Part shown: one piece after another, positions 7,638 to 18,152 of the stretch
Position numbering within the stretch: position 1 is the stretch's first letter
How the letters are laid out: each line of letters begins with the position of its first letter
Assembly: GCA_903900155.1 (NCBI GenBank)
Contig: CAIUMD010000036.1
Coordinates: 1 to 37,995, forward strand
Direction: 5' to 3'
DNA length: 37,995 nucleotides
Source: an uncultured Caulobacterales bacterium
GTDB taxonomy: Bacteria > Pseudomonadota > Alphaproteobacteria > Caulobacterales > Caulobacteraceae
The notes under the pieces: model-generated
The model's database searches: none
Told to the model about the DNA's origin: nothing
Seen by the model: the letters and a program-made list of their open reading frames with translations, nothing else
Made by a program: the position numbers and the translations under genes

Positions 7638-9299
7638 GTGGAAATGGGGGACGCGCGCCTGCGGGGGAGCGCGGATCTTTTTTTGAAAGCTTGGGCTCGC
7701 CCTCTGGCCGTTTTGTCGGTCCTTGTGCTGTGCGCGACGATGTCCGTTGCGCGCGCCGGCGCCCTCGACCCTCTGTCTCCGGAAGATGTCCGCGCCTATC
7801 GCGCCGCCTTCGCGGCCACCGATCGGGGCGATTTCGACGCCGCAGAGGCGGCCTACGCCAACACCCGCGACCACAGCCTGGCCGGCCGTCTGGCCTTCGC
7901 CAAGGTCATGCACCCGACCCGCTACTCGGCCAGCTATGACGACCTGACCAAGTGGCTGCGCGCCTATTCCGAAGAGGCCGGCGCCGATCGCGTCTACGCC
8001 CTGGCGCTCAAGCGCAAGCCGGCTGGCAAGCGCGTCGCCGCCGCGCCGATCCCCGAACTGTTCATCGGTGACGAGACCGCGCCGCCGCCCGCCGACAAGG
8101 GCCGCGCCTCGCGTGAAGCCTACTATTCCGGCGATGTGCAAAAGGCCCTGGCCCTGGCCATCGCCGGCGGCGAGACCTGGATCGCGGGCCTTTCGGCCTA
8201 TCGCCTGGGCGACTATCGCGCGGCCCAGGCCTATTTCGAGCAGGTCTCCCACGACCAGAACGAAGACGAGTGGCTGCGCGCCGCCGGCGCCTTCTGGGCC
8301 GCCCGCACCGCCAGCCAGGCCGGCCATGGCCGCGACGCCCATAGCCTGCTCAGCGAAGCCGCCCATTCACCCCACACCTTCTACGGCATGATCGCCGTGC
8401 GCCAGCTGGCCATGGCCGGGATCACGGCGACCGAGGATAGCTTCGACCCGATCGCCAGCCTGCTGACCCGCGCCAGCTATGCCGGCCCGGACACCGCCTC
8501 GCTGGACCGCCTGGTCAACAACGACCCCCGCGCCCGCCGCGCCACCGCCCTGGCCCAGGTCGGCCGCTGGCGTGAAGCGGGCATGGAACTGCGCGCCGGC
8601 CTCTCCCTGGCCGACACCCAGGCGCTGCGCGACGACTGGACGGCCCTCGCCCTGGCGCTGAACGCCAACGCGCCGCTGAACGCCGGCCGCCCGGTGCGCC
8701 GGGTCGGCGGCGAGGATTATCCCCTGCCCCCGCTGGATCCGGTGGGCGGCTTCACGATCGACAAGGCCATGGTCTACGCCCTGGTGCGCCAGGAAAGCCG
8801 CTTCGACCCGCTGGCCCTCTCGTCGGCCGGGGCCATGGGCCTGATGCAGGTGCGTCCGTCCTCGGCCGCCGACGTGGTGGGCGACGACAAGCTCTTGGCC
8901 GACAACAGCCCGCTGTTCGATCCCGCCTATAACCTGCGCGCTGGCCAGGACTATTTCACCTGGCTGATGGACCGGGGCGTCAAGAGCCCCGACCTGCTGC
9001 GCGCCGTGGCGGCCTATAACGGCGGCCCGGCTACGCTGAACCGCACCGCCGCCCAGCTGGGCGGCGACTGCGACACCCTGCTGCTGATCGAGAGCCTGCC
9101 GTTCAAGGAAACCCGCAACTACGTCGAGAAGGTGATGGCCAGCTACTGGACCTATCGTCGGCTGATGGGCGCGGAGAACAAGACCCTGGACGCCGTGGCG
9201 TCGGGCGCGCGAACGGTGGATTTCCGCCTGGACCCGCAGGTCGCGGCGCCGACGAGCATTGATCAGCTGATGACGTCGCTGGCGTCGGTTCAGCCGTAG
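7638..9299 (+). CDS. Soluble lytic murein transglycosylase
   Basis: The enzyme cleaves peptidoglycan between MurNAc and GlcNAc with formation of 1,6-anhydroMurNAc, in the periplasm. The 553-residue product has an N-terminal hydrophobic export segment ('PLAVLSVLVLCATMSVARA'). A long Ala-rich helical superhelix (about residues 60-360) like that of Slt70 follows, then a C-terminal SLT domain. The catalytic Glu is in 'ALVRQESRFDP' (about residue 386), followed by 'SSAGAMGLMQVRPSSA' and 'AAYNGGP', the usual SLT motifs. The frame opens with GTG at 7638; an in-frame ATG two codons on (7644) is an equally possible start. It sits 15 nt after the uracil-DNA glycosylase gene. Confidence 0.93.
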   Translation: MEMGDARLRGSADLFLKAWARPLAVLSVLVLCATMSVARAGALDPLSPEDVRAYRAAFAATDRGDFDAAEAAYANTRDHSLAGRLAFAKVMHPTRYSASYDDLTKWLRAYSEEAGADRVYALALKRKPAGKRVAAAPIPELFIGDETAPPPADKGRASREAYYSGDVQKALALAIAGGETWIAGLSAYRLGDYRAAQAYFEQVSHDQNEDEWLRAAGAFWAARTASQAGHGRDAHSLLSEAAHSPHTFYGMIAVRQLAMAGITATEDSFDPIASLLTRASYAGPDTASLDRLVNNDPRARRATALAQVGRWREAGMELRAGLSLADTQALRDDWTALALALNANAPLNAGRPVRRVGGEDYPLPPLDPVGGFTIDKAMVYALVRQESRFDPLALSSAGAMGLMQVRPSSAADVVGDDKLLADNSPLFDPAYNLRAGQDYFTWLMDRGVKSPDLLRAVAAYNGGPATLNRTAAQLGGDCDTLLLIESLPFKETRNYVEKVMASYWTYRRLMGAENKTLDAVASGARTVDFRLDPQVAAPTSIDQLMTSLASVQP

Positions 9300-9329
9300 C
9301 TCGACCACAAATCAGACAACCAACAACCT

Positions 9330-9358
9330 GCCTTCCTAGGCCTTGTGCCTAGGAAGGC
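9330..9358. repeat. Palindromic intergenic element, copy 1 (convergent terminator-like hairpin)
   Basis: Perfect 12-bp arms (GCCTTCCTAGGC at 9330-9341 and its complement at 9347-9358) enclose the loop CTTGT. It lies between the convergent transglycosylase gene and the GT2-like gene. The same loop and a nearly identical stem recur at 27937-27957, with a T-A pair replaced by C-G. No good T-run follows on either strand, so it is more a repeat element than a standard terminator, although it may block readthrough. Confidence 0.75.
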
Positions 9359-9370
9359 AAAATGGTGAAG

Positions 9371-9838
9371 CTAGTAGTCCAGCCGCCTAGCCCGCAGCGC
9401 CTTCGCCAGCGCCTTCTCATCACCACCGCTCGCGGGCCAATCCAGCCGCCGCACCAGCACGCCGTGCAAGCGCGGCGACAGCTTGCTCAGCAGGCCGCCC
9501 GGAACGGTCAGGAACGCCGGCGCCGCTGCCCCACCCGCCAGATGCTTCTCGATCGGCTCACGCCAGCCCTCCCGCAGCGCCGGAGCAGACCGCAGGGTCA
9601 GGATCCAGTCGCCCCGCGCAACGGCCGCGCCGGCGGCCAGGTGGTCACCGGAGGCTTGCACCAGCCGCGCTCCGCTGTCCTCAGCGAGCGCCTCGACGCC
9701 GGCTTCGCCGCCCAATTCGTCGCTTGCGACCAGGATCACCTCCTTGACCAGGCCGTCCACGGCGGCGGGCACCAGCATGGCCATCTGGGCGGCCAAGCCC
9801 GGCAGGTCTTCGGAAGCGATGAGAACGACGGAGATCAT
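9371..9838 (-). CDS. Degenerate GT2-like glycosyltransferase-fold protein
   Basis: The 155-residue product resembles the first half of a family 2 GT-A glycosyltransferase. 'ISVVLIASEDLPGLAAQMAMLVPA' takes the place of the usual first strand and helix, 'KEVILVASDELGG' the nucleotide-sugar strand, and 'GAAVARGDWILTLRSAPALREGW' the segment that normally carries the DxD-type metal site. The usual Asp residues ('DGGSxD' and 'HADT') are replaced here, and the protein is shorter than the ~220 residues typical of close relatives. It may be a non-catalytic or structural homologue. It follows the radical SAM gene on the same strand, separated by REP-like repeats. Fold assignment is by pattern only. Confidence 0.6.
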   Translation of the reverse strand: MISVVLIASEDLPGLAAQMAMLVPAAVDGLVKEVILVASDELGGEAGVEALAEDSGARLVQASGDHLAAGAAVARGDWILTLRSAPALREGWREPIEKHLAGGAAAPAFLTVPGGLLSKLSPRLHGVLVRRLDWPASGGDEKALAKALRARRLDY

Positions 9839-9892
9839 GGCCCTGCTTGGGCTAGCGGGTGGTTGGCGGTCAAGGCCCTGCGTGGCCCTCGC

Positions 9893-9964
9893 CCTTCGAC
9901 AGGCTCAGGGTGAGGACCAGGGAAGCGGCCTTGCAGTAGAAACCTCATCTGAGCTTGTCGAAGG
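9893..9964. repeat. Inverted pair of REP-like elements
   Basis: The left arm (9893-9915, ccttcgacaggctcaggg then tgagg) is nearly the reverse complement of the right arm (9943-9964, cctcatctgagcttgtcg then aagg), with two mismatches and one gap, around a 27-nt spacer. The core 'CTGAGCTTGTCGAAGG' is a repeat type commonly scattered between genes of alphaproteobacteria. The pair lies wholly in the gap between the radical SAM gene and the GT2-like gene and could fold into a long hairpin in their transcript. Confidence 0.8.
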
Positions 9965-9980
9965 ACGAGGTTTCGGCCCC

Positions 9981-11066
9981 TCAGCCGAACAAATCCATCT
10001 GCCCGCTCCCCCCAAGCCGAGGCGGCGTGAACTGGCTTGCATCCAGCGGCGTCCACGGCTGGTCCAGCCCGAACTTCTTCACTGCCAGGTGGAACCTCTG
10101 CCGCAGCACCTCCGCCACCGGCCCGTCTCCCACCATCCGCTCGCCCCAGGTCGCCTTGTAGGTCTCGCCCTGGCGGATCTGGCGCACCAGCGACATCACC
10201 CGCCGCGCCCGGTCAGGATGATCGGTTTCCAGCCACTCCTCGAACAGCTGGGCGATCTCGCGCGGCAGGCGCAGGGCCACATAGCCCGCCCCGCGCGCGC
10301 CGGCCTTGGCGGCGGCTTCCAGCACGCCCTCGACCTCGTGGTCGTTGAGACCCGGAATGGCCGGCGCGAACATCACCGTCACCGGCACCCCGGCCTCGGT
10401 CAACCGCCGCACCGCCTCGATCCGTTTGCCGGGCGTGGCCGCGCGCGGCTCCATGCTGCGGGCCAGATGGCGGTCCAGAGTGGTGATCGAGATCGCCACC
10501 CGCGCCAGCTTGCGCTCGGCCAGCCGGCTGTAGATGTCGAGGTCGCGCAGGACCAGGGCCGACTTGGTGATGATCGTGAACGGGTGGCTGTAGCGTTCCA
10601 GCACCTCGATCACCTGTCGCGTCACCCGCAACTGCTTTTCGTCGGGCTGATAAGGATCGGTGTCGCCGCCGATATGGATGGTCGCCGGCTTGTAGCTGGG
10701 CTTGGCCAACTCCTTTTCCAGCAGCTCGCCCGCATGCGGCTTGAAGAAGATCTTGCTCTCGAAATCCAGGCCGGGCGAGAGGCCGAGATAGGCATGGGCC
10801 GGCCGTGCGTAGCAGTAGATGCAGCCGTGGCTGCAGCCCCGATACGGGTTGATCGAGCGGTCGAAGCCGACATCCGGGCTCTGGTTGCGGGCGATGATCG
10901 TCCGCGACTTCATCGCCTGAAGCTCGGTCTTCAGTTGCTTGGGCTCTTCCTCCTCGCCCCAGCCGTCGTCGAACGCTTCGCGCTGGTTCGCCTCGAAACG
11001 CCCCGTTCGATTGGATTTCGCGCCCCGCCCCCTGGGCGTCGGCGCCGGTTTCACTGCCTCGGCCAT
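9981..11066 (-). CDS. Radical SAM protein of the SPL-like PA0069/Rv2578c family
   Basis: This 361-residue protein binds a [4Fe-4S] cluster through the CxxxCxYC motif 'RGCSHGCIYCYARPAHAY' (about residues 94-111) and is expected to make a 5'-deoxyadenosyl radical from S-adenosylmethionine. 'HIGGDTDPYQPDEKQLRVTR' and 'FTIITKSALVLRDLD' are the SAM-contacting parts of the half-barrel. The best-known relatives are the spore photoproduct lyase-like proteins, but no substrate is established for this branch. The N-terminus is basic and low-complexity ('PAPTPRGRGAKSNRTGRF'). The gene is divergent from the hybrid kinase gene (171-bp gap). Family is secure; reaction unknown. Confidence 0.88.
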   Translation of the reverse strand: MAEAVKPAPTPRGRGAKSNRTGRFEANQREAFDDGWGEEEEPKQLKTELQAMKSRTIIARNQSPDVGFDRSINPYRGCSHGCIYCYARPAHAYLGLSPGLDFESKIFFKPHAGELLEKELAKPSYKPATIHIGGDTDPYQPDEKQLRVTRQVIEVLERYSHPFTIITKSALVLRDLDIYSRLAERKLARVAISITTLDRHLARSMEPRAATPGKRIEAVRRLTEAGVPVTVMFAPAIPGLNDHEVEGVLEAAAKAGARGAGYVALRLPREIAQLFEEWLETDHPDRARRVMSLVRQIRQGETYKATWGERMVGDGPVAEVLRQRFHLAVKKFGLDQPWTPLDASQFTPPRLGGSGQMDLFG

Positions 11067-11199
11067 GGCGTGATTATGCGCGCCACTGAGAACAAAACAA
11101 GAACTTCATTTTTGCGCCCACACTGCGCCAATCCGTCGCAGGCGCCGCCGCCCCCTCTCAACCTTTGGAAAGACCCTGTCGCCTATCCTGCACGCCAGA

Positions 11200-11219
11200 C
11201 TGCGCAAAGGTTTGCGCAG
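11200..11219. promoter_or_regulatory. Perfect 9-bp dyad in front of the hybrid kinase gene
   Basis: CTGCGCAAA (11200-11208) and TTTGCGCAG (11211-11219) are exact inverted repeats around GG. The dyad ends 18 bp upstream of the kinase ATG and just before its ribosome site (GGAAG). It could be an operator for autoregulation or an mRNA hairpin affecting translation; which one cannot be told from sequence. Confidence 0.5.
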
Positions 11220-11237
11220 CCAAGTTGGAAGCGTCGA

Positions 11238-14428
<3,191 letters not shown>

Positions 14429-14429
<1 letters not shown>

Positions 14430-14860
14430 TGCCGAACCGCATCCTCATCGTCGACGACGATCCGATGATCCGGCAGTTCGTCGACCTGGTGCTGACGCAA
14501 CAGGGCTTCAAGGCGGTCGCCGCCGCCTCGTCCGACACGGCCATGCAGCTGCTGGGTCGCGAAGGCTTTTCCCTGGTCCTGCTGGACATCAACATGCCCG
14601 GCATGACCGGCCTGGACGTCCTGCGCCTGATGCGCGCCCGCCCCGGCCGGCCAAAGATCCTGATGATGACCGCCCATCGCGATCCGGCCACGATCATGAA
14701 GGCCCTCGAGCAAGGCGCCGACGGCTACCTGGCCAAGCCGTTCAAGCCGCAGGACCTGCTCAAGCGCATCGAGACCGTCCTAAAGGGCCCCGCCCAGGCA
14801 AAAACGCCGGAGACCAAGACGCCGGAGACCAAGGCCACCGACGAACTGATCCTGGACTGA
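14429..14860 (+). CDS. Single-domain response regulator
   Basis: This 143-residue protein is a receiver domain alone. 'RILIVDDDPMIRQFVDLVL' provides the acidic pair, Asp53 in 'LVLLDINMPGMTG' is the phosphorylation site, 'MMTAHRD' contains the switch Thr, and 'GYLAKPFKPQDLL' the conserved Lys. There is no DNA-binding or enzymatic output domain. The tail contains a 15-bp tandem duplication (14804-14818, 14819-14833) giving TPETK twice. The ATG overlaps the kinase stop codon in the sequence TGATG, so translation is almost certainly coupled. It most likely takes phosphate from the kinase Hpt domain and acts by protein-protein contact. Confidence 0.93.
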
Positions 14861-14861
14861 C

Positions 14862-15389
14862 CTAGTTTTCGGCCGCGGCCTTCATGTTGGCCAGGCCGGT
14901 CTCGAAGTCCTTGCCGATCATCTGGTCCATGTTGAAGACCAGCCCCATCAGCTTGGCGACATAGGGGTTCTTGCCCGACATCGACCAGGTGACCTTCGTA
15001 CCCGCGCCCTGCGGCTCGAACGTGAAGCGGCCCACATTGTCGGCCCTGAACGGCTTGATGAAGTGCAGGTCGAAGATCACCTCGCGGCCCCGCGCGACCT
15101 TGGTGATCTCCATGCCGCCCGAGCCGACCTTGTCGTCGCCGACCCAGGCATAGGTCGAGCCGACGCCGCTGGCCGGGCCGCCATAGGTGCGCTTCATGCC
15201 CGGATCGATCTTCTCCCACGGCGACCAGGCGCCCCACTGGCGGAAGTCAGAGACCATGGCCTCCAGCTTTTCCGGCGACGCGTTGATCTGCGCGGTGCGG
15301 GTGACGACGAAGTCGCCCGGCCGCGTCGCGGCGAAGGCCAGCACCGCCACGATGGCGACGACGATGACGATCAATATGGTCTTCAACAT
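14862..15389 (-). CDS. Membrane-anchored SRPBCC (START-like) family protein
   Basis: The product has 175 residues. Residues 1-22 form a single hydrophobic anchor ('LKTILIVIVVAIVAVLAFAA'), and the rest is a SRPBCC/polyketide-cyclase-like domain: 'TAQINASPEKLEAMVSDFRQWGAWSPWEK', then 'GSTYAWVGDDKVGSGGMEITK', and a C-terminal helix 'LMGLVFNMDQMIGKDFETGLANMKAA'. Proteins of this type bind hydrophobic ligands; no ligand can be named. The gene is convergent with the response regulator (1-bp gap) and follows the sigma factor gene by 36 nt, so it may belong to the same transcript. Confidence 0.85.
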   Translation of the reverse strand: MLKTILIVIVVAIVAVLAFAATRPGDFVVTRTAQINASPEKLEAMVSDFRQWGAWSPWEKIDPGMKRTYGGPASGVGSTYAWVGDDKVGSGGMEITKVARGREVIFDLHFIKPFRADNVGRFTFEPQGAGTKVTWSMSGKNPYVAKLMGLVFNMDQMIGKDFETGLANMKAAAEN

Positions 15390-15425
15390 TAGCCCTCTCC
15401 CCTAGCCCTTTGTAGATGTTGATCT

Positions 15426-16685
15426 CTAGGACGCGGACGTCTGCGCCTCGGCGGTCACGCGGTCCAGGTGCTGGCGGATATTGGCCGCCTCGGCGGCGGT
15501 GTTGGCCAGCGAAATCGCGCGGTCGAAGGCCTGGCGGGCCTCGGCCTTGCGCCCGGCCTGCAGCAGGAAGGCGCCCCGCGCGCCGTGATAGTGGAAATAG
15601 CCCTCCAGCCGCGGCCCCAGCGGCGCGATCATCGCCAACGCCGCCTGAGGTCCGCGCACCTTGGCCGTCGCCACCGCGCGGTTCAGGGTGACCACCGGCG
15701 AGGGCTGCATGATCTCCAGCGTGGCGTACAGCGCATCGATGCCGGCCCAGTCGGTGTCCGCCGCGGTCGCGGCGCGGGCATGCAGGGCGGCGATGGCGGA
15801 CTGCACCTGATAGGGTCCCGGATCACGCTTCAGCATCGCCTTGTCGATCAAGGCGAGACCCTCGCCGATCATCTGGCGATTCCAAAGGCTTCGGTCCTGA
15901 TCCTCCAGCAGGATCGCCTGGCCGTCGGCGGTGAAGCGCGCCTCCGAGCGGGCATGCTGGATCAGCAGCAGCGCCGTCAGCCCCATCATCTCCGGCTCGG
16001 CCGGGAACAGGCGCAGCAGCAGGCGGGCCAGGCGGACGGCCTCGTCGCACAGGCCGCCCTTGGCCTCCACCGCCTTGCCGCTGGCCGAATAGCCTTCGTT
16101 GAAAACCAGGTAGATCATCGCCGCCACGGCCGCGAAGCGTTCGGCCCGCTCGATCGGCCCCGGGGCTTCGAAAGGCGCGTCGCCGGCCCCGATGCGGGCC
16201 TTGGCGCGGGTGATCCGCTGCTCCATGGCCGACTCGCCGACCACGAAGGCGCGGGCGATTTCCTTGACCGACAGCCCCGAGACGATGCGCAGGGCCAGGG
16301 CGATCTGCTGGGTGGCCGGCAGGTCCGGGTGGCAGCAGATGAACAGCAGCCGCAGGACGTCGTCGCGATAGTGCGAGCCGTCCAGCCGCTCGGCGGCCTG
16401 CGCCTCGGCGTCCTCCAGGTCGGAGAGCCGTTCCTCGGGCGGCAAGGCGGTGGTGCGGCTGGTCTTGCGCACCGCGTCGATGGCGGCGTTGCGACCGACC
16501 ATGATCAGCCAGGCGGTCGGATCGCGGGGCGGACCGTTCTGGGGCCAGCTCTTCAGGGCGCGCAGGCAGGCGTCCTGGAACGCCTCCTCCGCCGCGTCCA
16601 TGTCGCGGAAGTAGCGCAGCAGCGCCGCCATGGCCTGGGGCCGGGCGGCGGTGATCGCGCCCTCGATCCAACCCAGGTCGGTCAC
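15426..16685 (-). CDS. ECF42-type RNA polymerase sigma factor with C-terminal TPR-like extension
   Basis: This 419-residue protein has sigma region 2 at about residues 10-75 ('AALLRYFRDMDAAEEAFQDACLRALKSWP', 'AWLIMVGRNAAIDAVRK') and region 4 at about 108-160 ('LRLLFICCHPDLPATQQIALALRIVSGLSVKEIARAF'). A long C-terminal domain with 'VFNEGYSASG' and TPR-like helices is characteristic of the ECF42 group. These sigma factors have no classical anti-sigma factor and are usually encoded beside DGPF/YCII proteins, as here. It begins with GTG overlapping the DGPF stop (GTGA), so it is translationally coupled to a gene that appears frameshifted. Family is secure; the regulon is not known. Confidence 0.92.
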   Translation of the reverse strand: MTDLGWIEGAITAARPQAMAALLRYFRDMDAAEEAFQDACLRALKSWPQNGPPRDPTAWLIMVGRNAAIDAVRKTSRTTALPPEERLSDLEDAEAQAAERLDGSHYRDDVLRLLFICCHPDLPATQQIALALRIVSGLSVKEIARAFVVGESAMEQRITRAKARIGAGDAPFEAPGPIERAERFAAVAAMIYLVFNEGYSASGKAVEAKGGLCDEAVRLARLLLRLFPAEPEMMGLTALLLIQHARSEARFTADGQAILLEDQDRSLWNRQMIGEGLALIDKAMLKRDPGPYQVQSAIAALHARAATAADTDWAGIDALYATLEIMQPSPVVTLNRAVATAKVRGPQAALAMIAPLGPRLEGYFHYHGARGAFLLQAGRKAEARQAFDRAISLANTAAEAANIRQHLDRVTAEAQTSAS

Positions 16686-17054
16686 GCCGGGGCCACCTCA
16701 GGGGTCGGCGCCGGGTTGAACAGCGCGATCGGGCGGATCTCGTACGAGCCGCCCGGATTGGCCTTGCCCAACTCGCGGGCGATGTCGAGCGCGCCTTCCA
16801 GACTGTCGCAGTCGACGACGTAGAAGCCCAGCAACTGCTCCTTGGTCTCGGCGAACGGGCCGTCCAGCACCAGCGGCGGCTCGCGATCCTTGCGCAGGGT
16901 CGTGGCGGCGGTGGTCGGCATCAGGCGGGCGACGGGACCAAGGCGCCCCTGCCTGGCCAGCCGCGATGAGCCTGCCCATGACCTCGTCCTCGTGGTCCTT
17001 GGACCAGCCGCAGATCACGTCTTCCTGGTTGTAGCAGAGTATGGCGTAGAGCAT
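16682..17054 (-). pseudogene. DGPF/YCII-family protein gene, frameshifted
   Basis: The start 'MLYAILCYNQEDVICGWSKDHEDEVMGRL' lies in one frame from the ATG at 17054. The rest ('RLARQGRLGPVARLMPTTAATTLRK ... LDGPFAETKEQLLGFYVVD') continues in another frame to the stop at 16682. The break falls at about 16955-16970, within the helix after 'VMGRL'. Compared with the usual family spacing between that Leu and the next conserved Leu (about six residues), only 7 nt remain where about 18 are expected, so roughly 11 bp seem to be missing. DGPF proteins accompany ECF42 sigma factors and may control them. Either the gene is truly broken or the sequence has an error here. An intact copy would be about 127 residues. 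Confidence 0.8.
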
Positions 17055-17080
17055 GGGCGATCCTCGTCTCGTGTCTCTAG

Positions 17081-17107
17081 GACGGCGGACTATGCCCGGA
17101 TCCGACA
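17081..17107 (-). promoter_or_regulatory. Candidate ECF42-dependent promoter of the DGPF-sigma operon
   Basis: On the minus strand TGTCGG (17107-17102) and CGTC (17084-17081) are separated by 17 nt, 27 bp upstream of the DGPF ATG. ECF42 promoters are described with TGTCGA at -35 and CGA/TC at -10, so this matches 5 of 6 and 4 of 4 bases at a sensible spacing. It would make the operon self-activating. Confidence 0.45.
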
Positions 17108-17123
17108 TCGGCTCGAGAATTTT

Positions 17124-18125
17124 TTAGAGACGCCTCAGCCGGCGCCGAACGGGCTCGTCGTAGAGCTTCAGCACCACCCAGGCAAAGGCCATGATCACCG
17201 GGATGGCGACGGCCGCGAAGCCCAACGGATAGCCCTTGCCGCCGACCGCCCGGAACAGCCGCAGCATCAGTTCCCAGCCCAGCCAGTGCAAGGCGTACAG
17301 CGGATAGGAGATCGCGCCGGAAACGCGGCACAGCGCGCCTTGGACGCCGTCGGGATCCTGCCGCCCGGCCAGCACCATCAGCGGGAAGACCACACTCACG
17401 CAGGCATAGTCGTAGAGCCAGTTCAGCGGCGTCCACGGCACGCACATCACCACCGCCAGCAAGATGGCCAGCCCCCAGGCCGGGACCGCCCAATCGGTGA
17501 AGGCCTGGATCCGGTAGCAGCCCCAGCCCAGCAGGAAGGCGAAGATCGTCCTCAGGAAGCTGATCACGAAGGTGCCCCGATCCCAGCCCGTAAGCACCCC
17601 GCCCATGCCGTGCGCGACATAGGCCATGACCGGGATCAGCAGCACGATCATCAAGACGTGCCCCATCACGCCCAGCCGCCGCAGCGGGAACCAGGCCGCG
17701 CCGACGACCAGCTCGAAGAACAGCGACCAGGCCGGCGGATTCAAAGGGAAAAGCGGCGAGAAGCTGGTGTCGTCGACCCACACGCGGGGGATCATCAGGA
17801 GACCCAGCCCCAGCCAGCCCGGCACGTGCTCGCGGTGCTGGATGATCACCGTCGCCCCGGCGAGCATGGTCACCGCGATCAGCGGCCACAGCCGCACCAG
17901 CCTCTGGCGCATGAAGCCCAGCCAGCCGATTTCGCGCCGGCCATAGGCATGGGCCAGGACGAAGCCCGACAGGCAGAAGAAGAAGTCGACGGCCAGGTAG
18001 CCGTGCGCCACGACCCAGGGCCGACCCGTCCAACTGCCGATGTGATAGAGCATGACGCCCACGGCCGCGACGCCGCGCAGACCGTCCAGCGTCTCGTATC
18101 GTCGCCCCGCTTCGTACGCCTGCAA
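17124..18125 (-). CDS. Membrane acyltransferase, acyltransferase-3 (OafA-like) family
   Basis: This 333-residue integral membrane protein has about 9-10 hydrophobic segments. The N-terminal signature 'YETLDGLRGVAAVGVMLYHIG', with the conserved LDGLRG-type Arg and the His, is that of acyltransferase family 3. 'GYLAVDFFFCLSGFVLAHAYGRR' and 'RLVRLWPL' are the next conserved blocks. Members transfer acetyl or other acyl groups to sugars of exported polysaccharides, glycolipids or O-antigen from the cytoplasmic side. The target here is unknown, and no polysaccharide genes are adjacent. It lies 27 nt after the methyltransferase gene on the same strand. Confidence 0.9.
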   Translation of the reverse strand: MQAYEAGRRYETLDGLRGVAAVGVMLYHIGSWTGRPWVVAHGYLAVDFFFCLSGFVLAHAYGRREIGWLGFMRQRLVRLWPLIAVTMLAGATVIIQHREHVPGWLGLGLLMIPRVWVDDTSFSPLFPLNPPAWSLFFELVVGAAWFPLRRLGVMGHVLMIVLLIPVMAYVAHGMGGVLTGWDRGTFVISFLRTIFAFLLGWGCYRIQAFTDWAVPAWGLAILLAVVMCVPWTPLNWLYDYACVSVVFPLMVLAGRQDPDGVQGALCRVSGAISYPLYALHWLGWELMLRLFRAVGGKGYPLGFAAVAIPVIMAFAWVVLKLYDEPVRRRLRRL

Positions 18126-18152
18126 ACCGCCGCCCCTCAGTCCCGTCCTTGC

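Noticed and set aside
9483..11237. In-frame extension of the hybrid kinase by 585 codons upstream
   Set aside because: It runs antisense across the GT2-like and radical SAM genes and has no domain; the GAF-type start at 11238 with its ribosome site explains the gene.
16945..16980. Programmed ribosomal frameshift in the DGPF gene
   Set aside because: No slippery heptamer or stimulatory structure is evident at the junction, and the reading appears to lack residues rather than merely change frame, so a deletion or sequencing error is the simpler explanation.
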